Assembly: GCF_900105495.1 (NCBI RefSeq)
Contig: NZ_FNTF01000002.1
Coordinates: 278,501-342,500, forward strand
Reading direction: 5' to 3'
DNA length: 64,000 nt
Origin: Pseudomonas frederiksbergensis
GTDB taxonomy: Bacteria > Pseudomonadota > Gammaproteobacteria > Pseudomonadales > Pseudomonadaceae
Part shown: positions 18,339 to 28,758 of the stretch, one piece after another
Layout of the letters: each line of letters begins with the position of its first letter
Numbering within the stretch: the first letter of the stretch is position 1
The notes under the pieces: model-generated
The model's input: the letters and a program-made list of their open reading frames with translations, nothing else
Databases searched by the model: none
Told to the model about the DNA's origin: nothing
Program-made: the position numbers and the translations under genes

Positions 18339-19591
18339 CAGTTGGCCGCTCCTTTGGTGGGCACTGCAACCGGTTCGGCCTGTGGCACCGCAGTCTTTTC
18401 ACGACGCGGCAACTGCCCATTGAGCACGGCGTAGGCCGCCAGGCCGATGACCAGGCCCCAGAACGCGCCGCCGATGCCCAACAGGGTGATATTGGCCGCG
18501 CAGGCCAGAAAGGTGATCAGCGACGCTTCCCGCGATTTCACGTCCGCCATGGCATTGGCCAGGCTCGCGCCGAGGGTGCCCAACAGTGCCAGCCCGGCCA
18601 GGGTGGTGATGAAGGTCGCCGGGAAGGCCATGAACACCGCCGCCAGGGTCACGCCGAAAATCCCCACCAGGATGTAGAAGATGCCCGCGGCCACGCCTGC
18701 GATCCAGCGCTTGGACGGGTCTTCAGACGCTTCCTTGCCAGTGCAGATGGCAGCCGTGATGGCCGCGATGTTGAAGGCATGGGAACCGAACGGCGCCATC
18801 AGCAAAGAACCCAGCCCGGTCACGCTGAGGATCGGGTTGGCACTGGTGTTGAACCCGTCATTGCGCAGCACCAGCATGCCCGGCATGTACTGCCCCGTGA
18901 GGGTGATCAGAAACAGCGGCAACGCCACGCTCAACAACGCATTGATCGAGAACTCGGGGCGTGTGAACACCGGTGTCGCAAACTCCAGCGCCAGCCCCGT
19001 GAAATCCACGCGCCCCTGCATCAGCAGAAAGCCAAGCCCCAGCACCAGAATGCCGACCACCGCATAGCGCGCACTCAAGCGCTTGAACGCGATGTAGGCG
19101 CCGATCAACACCCCGACCAATAACGGGTCGACGCTCATGCTGGCGAACGCACCGATGCCGAACTGCAACAAGATGCCGCCCAACAAGCCCGCTGCCACAC
19201 CGGGCGGGATCAGGCGAACGGCTTTTTCAAAGTAGCCGGACAAGCCCAGCAGCACGAACGCTGTAGCCGAAATCATGTACGCCCCGATGGCCTCGGCGTA
19301 CGGTGTGGTCGCCAAGGCGACGATCAAGAAAGCCGCCGCCGGGGTCGACCAGGCGGTGATGATCGGCTCGCGGCTCACCCAACTGAGGAACAGCCCGGTC
19401 ACCCCTACCCCGATCGACACTGACCAAACCCACGACGCCGTCAACTCAGGGCTGAGCCCTGCGACCTTGGCGGCCTGAAACACCAGGATGAAGGTGCCGC
19501 CGTAATTGACGATCACCGAAATCAGCCCGGCAACCACCGGGTGCAGCAGGTCCCGCAGACGCAGGGACGAAAGGAATTGAGTAGATGACAT
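18338..19591 (-). CDS. BenE family inner-membrane transporter
   Basis: This 417-aa protein has about 12 hydrophobic helices and belongs to the benzoate/H+ symporter family BenE (E. coli YdcO). Blocks include VNYGGTFILVFQAAKVAGLS, TAWSTPAAAFLIVALA, LTGQYMPGMLVLRNDGF and PFGSHAFNIAAITAAIC. The substrate may not be benzoate here: the operon holds PLP-dependent amino-acid enzymes, so an amino acid or vitamin B6 compound is a reasonable alternative (inference). GGAG precedes the start. It is divergent from the MocR-type regulator and heads the operon toward yggS and glyA. Confidence 0.87.
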   Translation of the reverse strand: MSSTQFLSSLRLRDLLHPVVAGLISVIVNYGGTFILVFQAAKVAGLSPELTASWVWSVSIGVGVTGLFLSWVSREPIITAWSTPAAAFLIVALATTPYAEAIGAYMISATAFVLLGLSGYFEKAVRLIPPGVAAGLLGGILLQFGIGAFASMSVDPLLVGVLIGAYIAFKRLSARYAVVGILVLGLGFLLMQGRVDFTGLALEFATPVFTRPEFSINALLSVALPLFLITLTGQYMPGMLVLRNDGFNTSANPILSVTGLGSLLMAPFGSHAFNIAAITAAICTGKEASEDPSKRWIAGVAAGIFYILVGIFGVTLAAVFMAFPATFITTLAGLALLGTLGASLANAMADVKSREASLITFLACAANITLLGIGGAFWGLVIGLAAYAVLNGQLPRREKTAVPQAEPVAVPTKGAAN

Positions 19592-19657
19592 AGGTCTTGG
19601 CTCCTTGCTGGACGATGTAATCCGGCCGCTGGCAAGCGATCATTTATAGCCGTTGAA

Positions 19658-19734
19658 TGGCAGGTTTACCCCTGCGCGGCCTGGGGTGGCGAGGGCCAGA
19701 GTCTACGGATAAACTGGCCTGCCTTTACCTGCCA
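19658..19734. promoter_or_regulatory. Repeat cluster in benE-mocR divergent region (possible regulator site)
   Basis: TGGCAGGT (19658-19665) is inverted as ACCTGCCA (19727-19734). CCTGCC occurs as a direct repeat at 19718-19723 and 19728-19733, exactly 10 bp apart. MocR/PdxR regulators commonly bind repeated motifs in the gap between their own gene and the gene they control. The location fits but binding is unproven. Confidence 0.4.
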
Positions 19735-19758
19735 ATTCATGGAAAGAGAGCAGACCAC

Positions 19759-21254
19759 ATGGCGAAGACCTTCGAGCTGGAAACCCTGAAGATGCGCCTC
19801 AACGACGCTGAGTTTCAGCTGCTGGATTTGCACCAGCGGATCCAACGTGCATTGCGTGCGCTGATTCTCGATGGGGCCCTCGACCCCGGCTTGAAACTGC
19901 CCGCCACGCGGGTACTGTCCAAGTCACTGGGCTGCGCTCGCGACACCGTTGAGAACGCCTATGTGCAGTTGCATCGGGACGGGTTTATCGTGCGCCGCGA
20001 AGGCGCCGGCAGTTACGTCTGCGACACGGTGGGCGTCGAATTGCGCGGTGCCGGCCGCCGACGCCTCAAGGCTCAGGAAGTCAGGAGCAGTGTCGCCGCA
20101 CCGGGCGCCGAACTCAGCCAACGCGGGCGGATGATCTTCGACACCGGCGGCGTGCGCGATCAGCAAGTCATCAAGGCATTCGCCACCGGCCTGCCTGAAA
20201 CCCGCAGCTTCCCGACGGATGTCTGGGAGCGTTTGCAGCGCCAGGTCATGAAGGACTATCGCGCGAACGTGCTGCTGCATGGCGATCCGCAAGGGGCCGA
20301 GCCCCTGCGCAAAGCGATTGCCACCTACCTGAACCTCGAACGCGGTGCCAAATGCTCCCCCGACCAAGTGCTGGTATTGAGCAGTACGCGTCAGGCGTTG
20401 TATCTGTGCGCGCAGTTGCTGGTGGACGCCGGCAAGCCGATCCTGCTGGAAAACCCCGGCTATTACGGCGCCCGCAAGGCCTTCGAAATCGCCGAAACCA
20501 AGGTGCTGCCCATTGATGTCGATGAACGGGGCATCCGCACCGACCTGCTGTATGCCGACCGCAGCGGCGCCAATTGCGTGTACGTCACGCCCTCGCACCA
20601 ATACCCCACCGGCGTGACGTTGCCGCTGGAGCGGCGTCTCGAGTTGATCAATTGGGCGGCGCAAAAAGGCAAGTGGATCATCGAGGATGACTACGACAGC
20701 GAGTTCCATTACGACGGGCAACCCACGGCGTGTGTGCAGGGCCTGGACAAGTATCAGCGCACGCTCTACATCAGCACGTTCAGCAAGACGCTCTACCCCG
20801 GCCTGCGCATGGGGTATATGGTGCTGCCCCCGAGCTGGTCAAACCCTTTGCCTATGCGCGCAGCATGATGGACGGCCACACTCCGCAAATGCTGCAACTG
20901 ACGCTGGCGCGCTTTATGGAAGACGGCCATTACAACGCGCATGTCCGGGCCATGCGCAAGTTGTATGCCGGACGCCGGTCGATCATGCACGATGCCATCG
21001 GCAAGTACTTGAGCGCGGTGGTCACAGCCGAACTGCCGCCGGGCGGGTTGCAAATCCCCTGCTTGCTGAAAACCGGATGGTCCGAGGAAAAAACCATCCG
21101 CCAGGCCGCCACTGCCGGCGTGCAACTGTCCGGCCTCAGCGGCTTGTACGCGGGTGACCCGAAGCAACAGGGCTGGCTGCTGGGCTACTCCTCCCTGACT
21201 GCGTATGAAATCGAAGCTGCCATGTTGCGCCTGGCCAACGCGCTGAAAATCTAA
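19759..21254 (+). pseudogene. MocR-type (GntR-aminotransferase) regulator gene with frameshift
   Basis: The gene encodes a GntR winged helix (about 24-90, LHQRIQRALRALILDGAL ... FIVRREGAGSYV) joined to a fold-type I aminotransferase domain. The PLP lysine (Lys343, in STFSKTLYPGLRMG) is intact. After GYMVLPP the frame is lost at a run of five C (20827-20831). The sequence resumes one frame over with the expected ELVKPFAYARSMMDG and runs to the normal end at 21254. Restoring one base gives 498 codons, the usual PdxR/MocR length. Either the gene is truly inactivated or one C was lost in sequencing. It probably regulates the divergent benE-yggS-glyA unit. Confidence 0.82.
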
Positions 21255-21326
21255 TGGTCCAGCGCATAATTCATCAGCAGCTGCACAGGGGCGAGGGAGC
21301 AAATTGCAGGTCAGCTTTACACGTGG

Positions 21327-21366
21327 CGAAAAAAAACCCTCCTGGCTTTATAGCAAAGAGGGTTTT
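21327..21366 (-). terminator. Rho-independent terminator after ssb
   Basis: The stem AAAACCCTC (21333-21341) / GAGGGTTTT (21358-21366), read on the minus strand, is followed by eight T residues. It lies 86 bp beyond the ssb stop. The plus-strand reading also ends in TTTT, so it could serve the regulator gene as well. Confidence 0.8.
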
Positions 21367-21451
21367 CATCTAACTCTAAAAGATTCAGCGCGTAAGGAGT
21401 CTTAGCTCCTAAAGCCCCCGCTTACCTTTACCACCAAATATTAGGTAGGAA

Positions 21452-21982
21452 TCAGAACGGGATATCGTCATCAAAGCTGTCGAAATCCGGAGCCGGTTGC
21501 GGAGCAGCCTGCTGTGGAGCCGGAGCCTGACGCGACTGTTGCGGTGCTGCCGACTGCTGCGGACGCGGAGCCTGCTGGCGTGGAGCCGGGGCGGACTGCT
21601 GATAGTTATTGCCCCCGCCTTGTTGGTCGCCCTGTTGTGGACGGCCGCCCAGCAGCTGCATGGTGCCTTGCATGTCGACCACGATTTCAGTGGTGTAACG
21701 CTTGATACCGTCTTTTTCCCACTCGCGGGTCTGCAGCTTGCCTTCGATGTAGACCTGCGAACCTTTGCGCAGGTACTCGCCGGCGATTTCGGCCACTTTG
21801 CCGAACATCGACACACGGTGCCATTCGGTCTTCTCGACCTTCTGACCGGTTTGCTTGTCGGTCCACTGTTCGCTGGTCGCCAGACTCAGGTTGGTCACGG
21901 CGTTACCGTTAGGCAAGTAGCGAACTTCGGGATCCTGGCCGCAAGTGCCGACCAATATGACTTTGTTAACCCCACGGGCCAT
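21452..21982 (-). CDS. ssb: Single-stranded DNA-binding protein
   Basis: This 176-aa protein has an N-terminal OB fold (about 1-112, starting [12 protein letters not shown] and containing WHRVSMFGK), a Gln/Pro-rich flexible linker (about 115-163) and the acidic tip [11 protein letters not shown]. The tip recruits repair and replication partners. It coats single-stranded DNA as a tetramer during replication, recombination and repair. It starts 9 bp after the stop of the MFS gene and so shares its transcript. The neighbouring divergent uvrA keeps the gamma-proteobacterial ssb-uvrA association. Confidence 0.97.
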   Translation of the reverse strand: MARGVNKVILVGTCGQDPEVRYLPNGNAVTNLSLATSEQWTDKQTGQKVEKTEWHRVSMFGKVAEIAGEYLRKGSQVYIEGKLQTREWEKDGIKRYTTEIVVDMQGTMQLLGGRPQQGDQQGGGNNYQQSAPAPRQQAPRPQQSAAPQQSRQAPAPQQAAPQPAPDFDSFDDDIPF

Positions 21983-21991
21983 AACGTTCTC

Positions 21992-23389
21992 CTAGGCTAC
22001 GCACGCTGCCCCGGCCGGGTTGTTCACCAGGCGCTCAAGGGTGGTGCGATCCAATAGTTCTGTGTCCAATTTGATGTAAATCGCTGCTTCATCAGCAACG
22101 ATCACCGCATCTGTTACCCCTACGACGGCCTTCAGGCGCTCAACCAGACCCGCTTCGCGGATCGCCTCGGGCGACAACGGCAAGCGCAGGCTCGTGACAT
22201 AGGGTGGTTCGCGCATGGTAACAGCAAAGGCCAGCCAGAGGGCAGCCAGGCCGGCGCATCCAAGGAATACAACCGACAAACCGCCATGCTGAAACAGCCA
22301 ACCGCCGAGGATGCCACCGAGCGCCGAGCCAAGGAACTGGCTGGTGGAATACACCCCCATGGCCGTGCCCTTGCCGCCTGCCGGTGAAACCTTGCTGATC
22401 AGCGATGGCAGAGAAGCTTCCAGCAAGTTGAACGCGGTAAAGAACACCACCGTCCCGATCACCAGAGCTCGCAAGCTATCGCCGAACTGCCAGAAGAATA
22501 GCTCAGTGAGCATCAGCGTCGCGACGGCGCCGAGTAAAACTCGTTTCATTTTGCGTTTCTTCTCGCCGTAGATAATGAACGGGATCATGGCGAAGAAGGA
22601 AATCAACAGCGCAGTGAGGTAGACCCACCAGTGCTGCTCTTTGGGCAGCCCGGCTTTTTCGACCAGCGCCAAAGGCAACGCGACGAAGCTCGACATCAAC
22701 ATCGCGTGCAACACAAAAATGCCCAGGTCCAGGCGCAGCAGGTCCGGGTGCTTGAGCGTCGGTATCAGCGCCTGGCGCGCAACGCCGGACTCACGGTGCT
22801 GCAACGGCCCAGTCGAACGCGGCACCATGAACATCACGATCACGATGCCGAACAGCGCCATGCCGCCCGTAGCGAAGAACAATCCGGACAGGCCGAAGGC
22901 GCGGGTCACCAACGGTCCTACAACCATCGCGACAGCGAACGATAGACCGATCGTCATGCCGATCATGGCCATGGCTTTGGTCCGATGCTGTTCACGGGTC
23001 AGGTCTGACAGCAACGCCATCACCGCCGCAGAAATCGCCCCGGCGCCTTGCAGGATTCGTCCGGCGATTACGCCCCAGATCGAATCGGCATTGGCCGCCA
23101 GCACGCTACCGAGGGCGAAAATAATCAACCCCAGGTAAATCACCGGACGACGGCCGATGCGGTCGGAAATGAAGCCGAAAGGAATCTGGAAGATCGCCTG
23201 GGTCAGGCCGTAGGCGCCAATTGCCAGGCCGATGAGGGCCGGGGTCGCGCCTGCCAGATCCATCCCATAGGTCGCCAGTACCGGCAACACCATGAACATG
23301 CCAAGCATACGGAAGGCGAACACCAGGGCCAGACCGCTTGCCGCGCGTGTCTCACTGCCACTCATGCGTTCGCTGTGGGGATCGTGCAT
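21992..23389 (-). CDS. MFS transporter with C-terminal extension (ssb-linked)
   Basis: This 465-aa protein has 12 membrane helices with the MFS motif GFISDRIGRRPVIYLGL after helix 2. A soluble C-terminal tail of about 60 residues (LPLSPEAIREAGLVERLKAVVGVTDAVIV...) looks like a small ferredoxin-fold domain. It corresponds in position to the P. aeruginosa gene between ssb and uvrA. The substrate is unknown. It is divergent from uvrA (191-bp gap) and forms an operon with ssb. Confidence 0.87.
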   Translation of the reverse strand: MHDPHSERMSGSETRAASGLALVFAFRMLGMFMVLPVLATYGMDLAGATPALIGLAIGAYGLTQAIFQIPFGFISDRIGRRPVIYLGLIIFALGSVLAANADSIWGVIAGRILQGAGAISAAVMALLSDLTREQHRTKAMAMIGMTIGLSFAVAMVVGPLVTRAFGLSGLFFATGGMALFGIVIVMFMVPRSTGPLQHRESGVARQALIPTLKHPDLLRLDLGIFVLHAMLMSSFVALPLALVEKAGLPKEQHWWVYLTALLISFFAMIPFIIYGEKKRKMKRVLLGAVATLMLTELFFWQFGDSLRALVIGTVVFFTAFNLLEASLPSLISKVSPAGGKGTAMGVYSTSQFLGSALGGILGGWLFQHGGLSVVFLGCAGLAALWLAFAVTMREPPYVTSLRLPLSPEAIREAGLVERLKAVVGVTDAVIVADEAAIYIKLDTELLDRTTLERLVNNPAGAACVA

Positions 23390-23580
23390 GGAAAAACCTC
23401 ATGTGAACCGGCGGCGATTCTACCAGTCCCATCGATTGACGGGGTATATCGCGACGCTTTGACGCGCTCTGCTGACAGACTCTTCATGTAAGCCTGCAAC
23501 CCGCTCATTCGATAGTGTGCATCCATCCAGTATTTGGCCGTATACTCCTACGTTTTCGACGCCCGCCGAGCGAGGCCACT

Positions 23581-26415
23581 TTGGACAAGATCCTGATTCG
23601 TGGGGCCCGAACCCACAACCTGAAGAACATCGACCTGACCCTGCCACGGGACAAACTGATCGTCATCACCGGCCTGTCCGGCTCCGGGAAATCATCCCTG
23701 GCATTCGACACGCTGTACGCCGAAGGCCAGCGCCGCTACGTCGAATCGCTGTCGGCCTATGCCCGGCAATTTTTGTCGATGATGGAAAAGCCTGACGTCG
23801 ACACCATTGAAGGTCTGTCGCCAGCGATCTCCATCGAACAGAAGTCGACCTCGCACAACCCGCGTTCGACGGTCGGCACCATTACCGAAATCTACGACTA
23901 CCTGCGCCTGCTTTACGCTCGCGTGGGTATTCCGCGTTGCCCGGATCACGATATTCCGCTGGAAGCGCAGACCGTCAGCCAAATGGTCGACCTGGTCCTC
24001 GCCCAACCGGAGGGCAGCAAACTCATGTTGCTGGCCCCGGTGATTCGCGAGCGTAAAGGCGAACACCTTTCGGTCTTCGAAGAACTGCGCGCCCAGGGCT
24101 TTGTGCGAGCCCGGGTCAACGGCCGGCTCTGTGAGCTGGACGAATTGCCGAAGTTGGATAAGCAGAAGAAGCACTCGATCGATGTGGTGGTCGACCGCTT
24201 CAAGGTCCGCGCAGACCTGCAGCAACGCCTGGCCGAATCGTTCGAAACCGCGCTGAAGCTGGCGGACGGCATCGCCCTGGTCGCGCCGATGGACGACGAG
24301 CCCGGCGAAGAAATCATCTTCTCCGCGCGCTTCGCCTGCCCGATCTGTGGCCATGCCATCAGCGAGCTGGAACCCAAGCTGTTCTCCTTCAACAACCCGG
24401 CTGGCGCTTGCCCGACTTGCGATGGCCTGGGGGTCAAGCAGTTCTTCGACATCAAGCGATTGGTCAATGGCGAGCTAACGCTGGCCGAGGGCGCGATTCG
24501 TGGGTGGGATCGGCGCAACGTCTATTACTTCCAAATGCTCGGCTCGCTGGCTTCGCACTACAAGTTCAGCCTGGAAGTACCGTTCAACGAACTGTCGGCC
24601 GATCAGCAGAAGTTCATCCTCCACGGTAGCGGGTCGCAGAACGTCGACTTCAAATACCTGAACGACCGTGGCGACATCGTCAAACGCTCGCACCCGTTCG
24701 AAGGCATCGTGCCGAATCTGGAACGCCGCTACCGCGAAACCGAGTCCGCCTCGGTGCGTGAAGAGCTGGCCAAGTTCCTCAGCACCCAGCATTGCCCGGA
24801 TTGCCGCGGTACTCGTCTGCGGCGCGAGGCGCGGCATGTGTGGGTGGGCGAGAAGACGCTGCCGGCGGTGACCAATCTGCCGATTGGCGATGCCTGTGAA
24901 TATTTCGGCGGACTGAAACTCACTGGCCGTCGCGGTGAAATTGCCGACAAGATTCTCAAGGAAATTCGCGAGCGACTGCAGTTCCTGGTCAACGTAGGCC
25001 TGGACTATTTGTCGCTGGATCGCAGCGCCGACACGTTGTCCGGTGGTGAAGCGCAGCGTATCCGTCTGGCCAGCCAGATCGGCGCAGGCCTGGTGGGCGT
25101 TCTGTACATTCTCGACGAACCATCGATTGGTTTGCACCAGCGGGACAACGATCGACTGCTCGGCACCCTCAAGCATCTGCGTGATATCGGCAACACGGTG
25201 ATCGTGGTCGAGCACGACGAAGATGCGATTCGCCTGGCTGACTACGTGGTGGATATCGGTCCGGGCGCAGGTGTACACGGCGGGCATATTGTCGCCGAAG
25301 GTACGCCCGCCGAAGTCATGGCTCACCCAGATTCGCTGACCGGCAAATACCTGTCGGGCCGGGTGAAGATTGCAGTCCCGGCCAAACGCACGCCGCGTAA
25401 CAAGAAGTTGTCGCTGTCCCTCAAGGGCGCCCGTGGCAACAACTTGCGCAATGTCGATCTGGACATTCCAATCGGCCTGCTGACCTGTGTAACCGGCGTG
25501 TCTGGCTCGGGCAAGTCGACGCTGATCAACAACACCCTGTTCCCGCTTAGCGCTACGGCATTGAACGGTGCGACGACGCTCGAAGCGGCCGCTCACGACA
25601 GCATCAAAGGTCTGGAGCATCTGGATAAGGTTGTCGATATCGACCAGAGCCCGATCGGTCGAACGCCACGCTCCAACCCCGCGACCTATACCGGGTTGTT
25701 CACACCGATCCGCGAACTGTTCGCCGGTGTCCCGGAGTCCCGCTCCCGCGGTTATGGTCCTGGACGTTTCTCCTTCAACGTGAAGGGCGGACGCTGCGAA
25801 GCGTGCCAGGGCGATGGCCTGATCAAAGTGGAAATGCACTTCCTGCCGGACATCTATGTCCCGTGCGACGTCTGCAAGAGCAAGCGCTACAACCGCGAAA
25901 CCCTGGAAATCAAGTACAAAGGCAAGAGCATCCACGAAACCCTCGAAATGACGATCGAGGAAGCACGGGTGTTCTTCGACGCGGTTCCGGCCTTGGCGCG
26001 CAAGCTTCAGACACTGATGGATGTCGGCCTGTCGTACATCAAGCTCGGGCAATCAGCGACCACGCTGTCGGGTGGTGAAGCCCAGCGGGTGAAGCTGTCC
26101 CGTGAACTGTCCAAGCGCGATACCGGCAAGACGCTGTACATCCTCGATGAGCCGACGACCGGCCTGCACTTTGCGGATATCCAGCAACTGCTCGACGTTT
26201 TGCATCGATTGCGCGACCACGGCAACACTGTGGTGGTGATCGAACATAACCTTGATGTGATCAAGACGGCCGACTGGCTGGTGGATCTTGGGCCGGAAGG
26301 CGGTTCCAAGGGCGGACAGATCATCGCCGTCGGTACTCCAGAGGAAGTGTCGGAGATGAAACAGTCGCACACCGGCTTCTATCTCAAACCGCTGTTGGCA
26401 CGCGACAAGGCCTGA
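23581..26415 (+). CDS. uvrA: Excinuclease ABC subunit A
   Basis: This 944-aa protein is the damage-recognition ATPase of nucleotide excision repair. It has two ABC ATPase halves: Walker [11 protein letters not shown] (31-40) and a second [10 protein letters not shown] in the C-terminal half, each with an LSGGEAQR signature. Zinc-finger cysteines are visible in CPICGH...CPTC and CEAC...CDVC. The start is TTG at 23581: it yields the conserved (M)[16 protein letters not shown]-terminus and has GAGG (23572-23575) upstream, while the ATG-type start further upstream adds non-family residues. A bidirectional terminator follows. SOS control is likely from the family, but I found no convincing LexA box. 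Confidence 0.97.
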   Translation: MDKILIRGARTHNLKNIDLTLPRDKLIVITGLSGSGKSSLAFDTLYAEGQRRYVESLSAYARQFLSMMEKPDVDTIEGLSPAISIEQKSTSHNPRSTVGTITEIYDYLRLLYARVGIPRCPDHDIPLEAQTVSQMVDLVLAQPEGSKLMLLAPVIRERKGEHLSVFEELRAQGFVRARVNGRLCELDELPKLDKQKKHSIDVVVDRFKVRADLQQRLAESFETALKLADGIALVAPMDDEPGEEIIFSARFACPICGHAISELEPKLFSFNNPAGACPTCDGLGVKQFFDIKRLVNGELTLAEGAIRGWDRRNVYYFQMLGSLASHYKFSLEVPFNELSADQQKFILHGSGSQNVDFKYLNDRGDIVKRSHPFEGIVPNLERRYRETESASVREELAKFLSTQHCPDCRGTRLRREARHVWVGEKTLPAVTNLPIGDACEYFGGLKLTGRRGEIADKILKEIRERLQFLVNVGLDYLSLDRSADTLSGGEAQRIRLASQIGAGLVGVLYILDEPSIGLHQRDNDRLLGTLKHLRDIGNTVIVVEHDEDAIRLADYVVDIGPGAGVHGGHIVAEGTPAEVMAHPDSLTGKYLSGRVKIAVPAKRTPRNKKLSLSLKGARGNNLRNVDLDIPIGLLTCVTGVSGSGKSTLINNTLFPLSATALNGATTLEAAAHDSIKGLEHLDKVVDIDQSPIGRTPRSNPATYTGLFTPIRELFAGVPESRSRGYGPGRFSFNVKGGRCEACQGDGLIKVEMHFLPDIYVPCDVCKSKRYNRETLEIKYKGKSIHETLEMTIEEARVFFDAVPALARKLQTLMDVGLSYIKLGQSATTLSGGEAQRVKLSRELSKRDTGKTLYILDEPTTGLHFADIQQLLDVLHRLRDHGNTVVVIEHNLDVIKTADWLVDLGPEGGSKGGQIIAVGTPEEVSEMKQSHTGFYLKPLLARDKA

Positions 26416-26427
26416 ATCGGGCCCACG

Positions 26428-26468
26428 AAAAAGCCCCTGTCACTTCATCGGTGACAGGGGCTTTTTTT
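26428..26468. terminator. Bidirectional terminator between uvrA and ferritin gene
   Basis: The stem AAAAAGCCCCTGTCAC / GTGACAGGGGCTTTTT has a 7-base loop and T-runs in both directions. It stops uvrA (13 bp after its stop) and the convergent ferritin gene. Confidence 0.93.
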
Positions 26469-26480
26469 GTATCGGTGCAA

Positions 26481-26945
26481 TCAGGCGTGGGATTGCAGGT
26501 AGTTCTCGAGACCGATCAACTTGATCAGACCCATCTGCTTTTCAAGCCAGTAGGTATGGTCTTCTTCGGTGTCATGCAGTTGAACACGCAGCATCTCGCG
26601 GCTGACATAGTCTTTGTGCTGCTCGCAGAGCTTGATGCCCTTGCAAAGCGCGGCGCGGACTTTGTATTCCAGTCGCAGGTCGGCGGCGAGCATGTCCGGT
26701 ACGGTAGTGCCGACATCAAGGTCGTCCGGACGCATGCGTGGCGTGCCTTCGAGCATCAGAATTCGACGCATCAGGGCATCAGCGTGCCCGGCTTCTTCTT
26801 CCATCTCGTGGTTGATACGTTCGTAGAGCTTGGTGAAACCCCAGTCCTCATACATCCGCGAATGGACGAAATATTGATCACGGGCTGCCAGTTCGCCGGT
26901 CAGCAACGTGTTGAGGTAATCGATTACGTCTGGGTGGCCTTGCAT
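26481..26945 (-). CDS. bfrA: Bacterial ferritin, non-heme type (BfrA/FtnA)
   Basis: This 154-aa iron-storage protein has the di-iron ferroxidase ligands Glu18, Glu51, His54, Glu93, Glu127 and His130. The residue matching the haem-ligating Met52 of E. coli bacterioferritin is Ala52 (EEEAGH), so it should not bind haem. It therefore corresponds to the katA-linked P. aeruginosa protein first called BfrA and later regarded as FtnA. I use the ATG at 26945 ([12 protein letters not shown]), since the longer frame adds non-family residues. It oxidises Fe(II) and stores Fe(III) in a 24-mer shell and may supply iron to the neighbouring catalase. Confidence 0.92.
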   Translation of the reverse strand: MQGHPDVIDYLNTLLTGELAARDQYFVHSRMYEDWGFTKLYERINHEMEEEAGHADALMRRILMLEGTPRMRPDDLDVGTTVPDMLAADLRLEYKVRAALCKGIKLCEQHKDYVSREMLRVQLHDTEEDHTYWLEKQMGLIKLIGLENYLQSHA

Positions 26946-27056
26946 CGCCCTACATCTCCCTGCTTGAAAGTCTGTAGTTTGAACCAAGCAGACTGTTTGG
27001 TCACTCTGCTTGCGCGATAAAAGCGAAGATATTCTGAGAAAAGTGGTTCAAATAAC

Positions 27057-27083
27057 GCAAAAACCGCCCTAATGAGGGCGGTT
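27057..27083 (-). terminator. Rho-independent terminator after katA
   Basis: Read on the minus strand, AACCGCCCT / AGGGCGGTT with a 4-base loop is followed by TTTTTGCG. It lies 12 bp after the catalase stop and so separates katA from the ferritin gene promoter. Confidence 0.88.
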
Positions 27084-27094
27084 CTGCTTCTCGT

Positions 27095-28549
27095 TTAGAC
27101 TTCGTTAAGCTGTACGCCCAACGCCTTTGCGATTGCTTCTCCGTACGCCGGGTCAGCCTTGAAAAAGTGCTGCAGTTGACGATCGATCACGTCACCGGAA
27201 ACGCCCGCCATGGCACCGGCAATGTTGTTAATCAGCAGCGATTTCTGCGCATCGCTCATCAGACGGAACAGCGCACCCGCATGACTGTAGTAGTCAGTAT
27301 CTTCGCGATGATCGTAACGATCGGCCGCACCACTCAGCGCCAGCGCTGGCTCGACGTAGCGAGGCGCTTGTTTCGGCGACTCGATGTAGCTGTTCGGCTC
27401 GTAGTTAGGGGTCGCACCACCATTGCTGCCAAACGCCATCGAACCATCGCGCTGATAGCTATTCACCGGACTACGAGGCGCGTTCACCGGCAGCTGCTGG
27501 TGGTTGGTGCCAACGCGGTAGCGGTGAGCATCGGCGTAAGCGAATACTCGACCTTGCAGCATGCGGTCAGGCGACAACCCAACACCCGGCACCATGTTGC
27601 TCGGCCCGAACGCCGCTTGCTCGACTTCAGCAAAATAGTTCTGCGGGTTGCGGTTAAGCTCCAGTTCGCCCACTTCGATCAGCGGAAACTCTTTCTGCGA
27701 CCAGGTCTTGGTCACGTCAAACGGGTTCTCGTAGTGTGCTGCGGCCTGAGCCTCGGTCATGATCTGGATGCACACGCGCCATTTCGGGAATTCACCGCGC
27801 TCGATCGCGCCGAACAGATCACGCTGTGCGTAATCTGGATCGGTACCCGCCAGCCGTGCTGCTTCTGCTGGTGCCAGGTTTTTGATCCCTTGCTTGGTCT
27901 TGTAGTGCCACTTCACCCAGTGACGCTCGCCATTGGCGTTGATCAGGCTGTAGGTGTGGCTGCCGAAGCCGTGCATGTGACGGTAGCCATCGGGGATGCC
28001 ACGGTCCGAGAACAGAATGGTGACCTGGTGCAACGCCTCAGGTGAGTGCGACCAAAAGTCCCACATCATTTGTGCGCTTTTCAGATTGCTTTGCGGCAGA
28101 CGTTTCTGGGTATGAATAAAGTCCGGGAATTTCAAAGGATCGCGGATGAAGAACACTGGCGTGTTGTTGCCGACGATGTCCCAGTTGCCTTCTTCGGTGT
28201 AGAACTTCAGCGCGAAACCACGTGGATCGCGCTCGGTGTCGGCCGAACCACGCTCACCGCCCACGGTGGAAAAACGCAGAAAGGTTGGGGTTTGCTTGCC
28301 AACTGTTTCAAACAGTTTGGCGCTGGTGTACTCGGTGATGTCCCGAGTGACGGTGAACGTACCGTAAGCTCCCGAACCTTTGGCGTGTACGCGGCGCTCA
28401 GGGATGTTTTCGCGGTTGAAGTGAGCAAGCTTCTCGATCAGGTGAAAGTCGTCGAGCAGCAGCGGGCCACGAGGACCGGCGGAACGAGAATTCTGGTTAT
28501 CAGCGACAGGAGCGCCACTGGCGGTGGTAAGGGTTTTATTTGGGCTCAT
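27095..28549 (-). CDS. katA: Monofunctional haem catalase
   Basis: This 484-aa small-subunit catalase decomposes H2O2. Catalytic His55 is in [13 protein letters not shown]. The distal Asn pair 128-129 is in GNNTPVFF, and the proximal Tyr haem ligand is in [10 protein letters not shown]. Length and sequence match the major cytoplasmic catalase KatA of pseudomonads, as does its position between ferritin and rplQ. AAGGAAG precedes the start. It has its own promoter region (28550-28712) with a possible OxyR half-site and its own terminator. Confidence 0.94.
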   Translation of the reverse strand: MSPNKTLTTASGAPVADNQNSRSAGPRGPLLLDDFHLIEKLAHFNRENIPERRVHAKGSGAYGTFTVTRDITEYTSAKLFETVGKQTPTFLRFSTVGGERGSADTERDPRGFALKFYTEEGNWDIVGNNTPVFFIRDPLKFPDFIHTQKRLPQSNLKSAQMMWDFWSHSPEALHQVTILFSDRGIPDGYRHMHGFGSHTYSLINANGERHWVKWHYKTKQGIKNLAPAEAARLAGTDPDYAQRDLFGAIERGEFPKWRVCIQIMTEAQAAAHYENPFDVTKTWSQKEFPLIEVGELELNRNPQNYFAEVEQAAFGPSNMVPGVGLSPDRMLQGRVFAYADAHRYRVGTNHQQLPVNAPRSPVNSYQRDGSMAFGSNGGATPNYEPNSYIESPKQAPRYVEPALALSGAADRYDHREDTDYYSHAGALFRLMSDAQKSLLINNIAGAMAGVSGDVIDRQLQHFFKADPAYGEAIAKALGVQLNEV

Positions 28550-28653
28550 GCGATATCTTCCTTTGTCAGTCTTTCCTACTGCCGGCTAATCGGCTGAGAG
28601 GGAGTATTGATCATCAACATGACACCATCAAATTCATTAAATTGTGAGAATCG

Positions 28654-28668
28654 ATAGATAAATACTAA
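28654..28668 (-). promoter_or_regulatory. Possible OxyR half-site upstream of katA
   Basis: ATAG (28654-28657), seven bases, then CTAA (28665-28668) matches the OxyR half-operator ATAG-N7-CTAT with one mismatch. The adjoining second half is poor. It lies 105-120 bp upstream of the katA start, a plausible distance. OxyR control of catalase is well established in Pseudomonas, but this site is a weak match. Confidence 0.3.
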
Positions 28669-28713
28669 TTAGGCTTTATCGCTTTGTTTTTTCAATACTT
28701 TTTGAGCGCGCAC

Positions 28714-28738
28714 AAAAAACCGGGCACTAGGCCCGGTT
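28714..28738 (-). terminator. Terminator of the alpha (rplQ) operon
   Basis: On the minus strand AACCGGGC / GCCCGGTT with a 5-base loop is followed by six T. It lies 21 bp after the rplQ stop and ends the long ribosomal transcript before katA. Confidence 0.9.
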
Positions 28739-28758
28739 CTTCGTTTCAGACTGACGTC

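Noticed and set aside
23390..23580. A LexA box between the MFS gene and uvrA
   Set aside because: Only CTGGATGGATGCACAC (minus strand, around 23515-23531) comes near. It breaks the required final CAG, so I do not claim a site.
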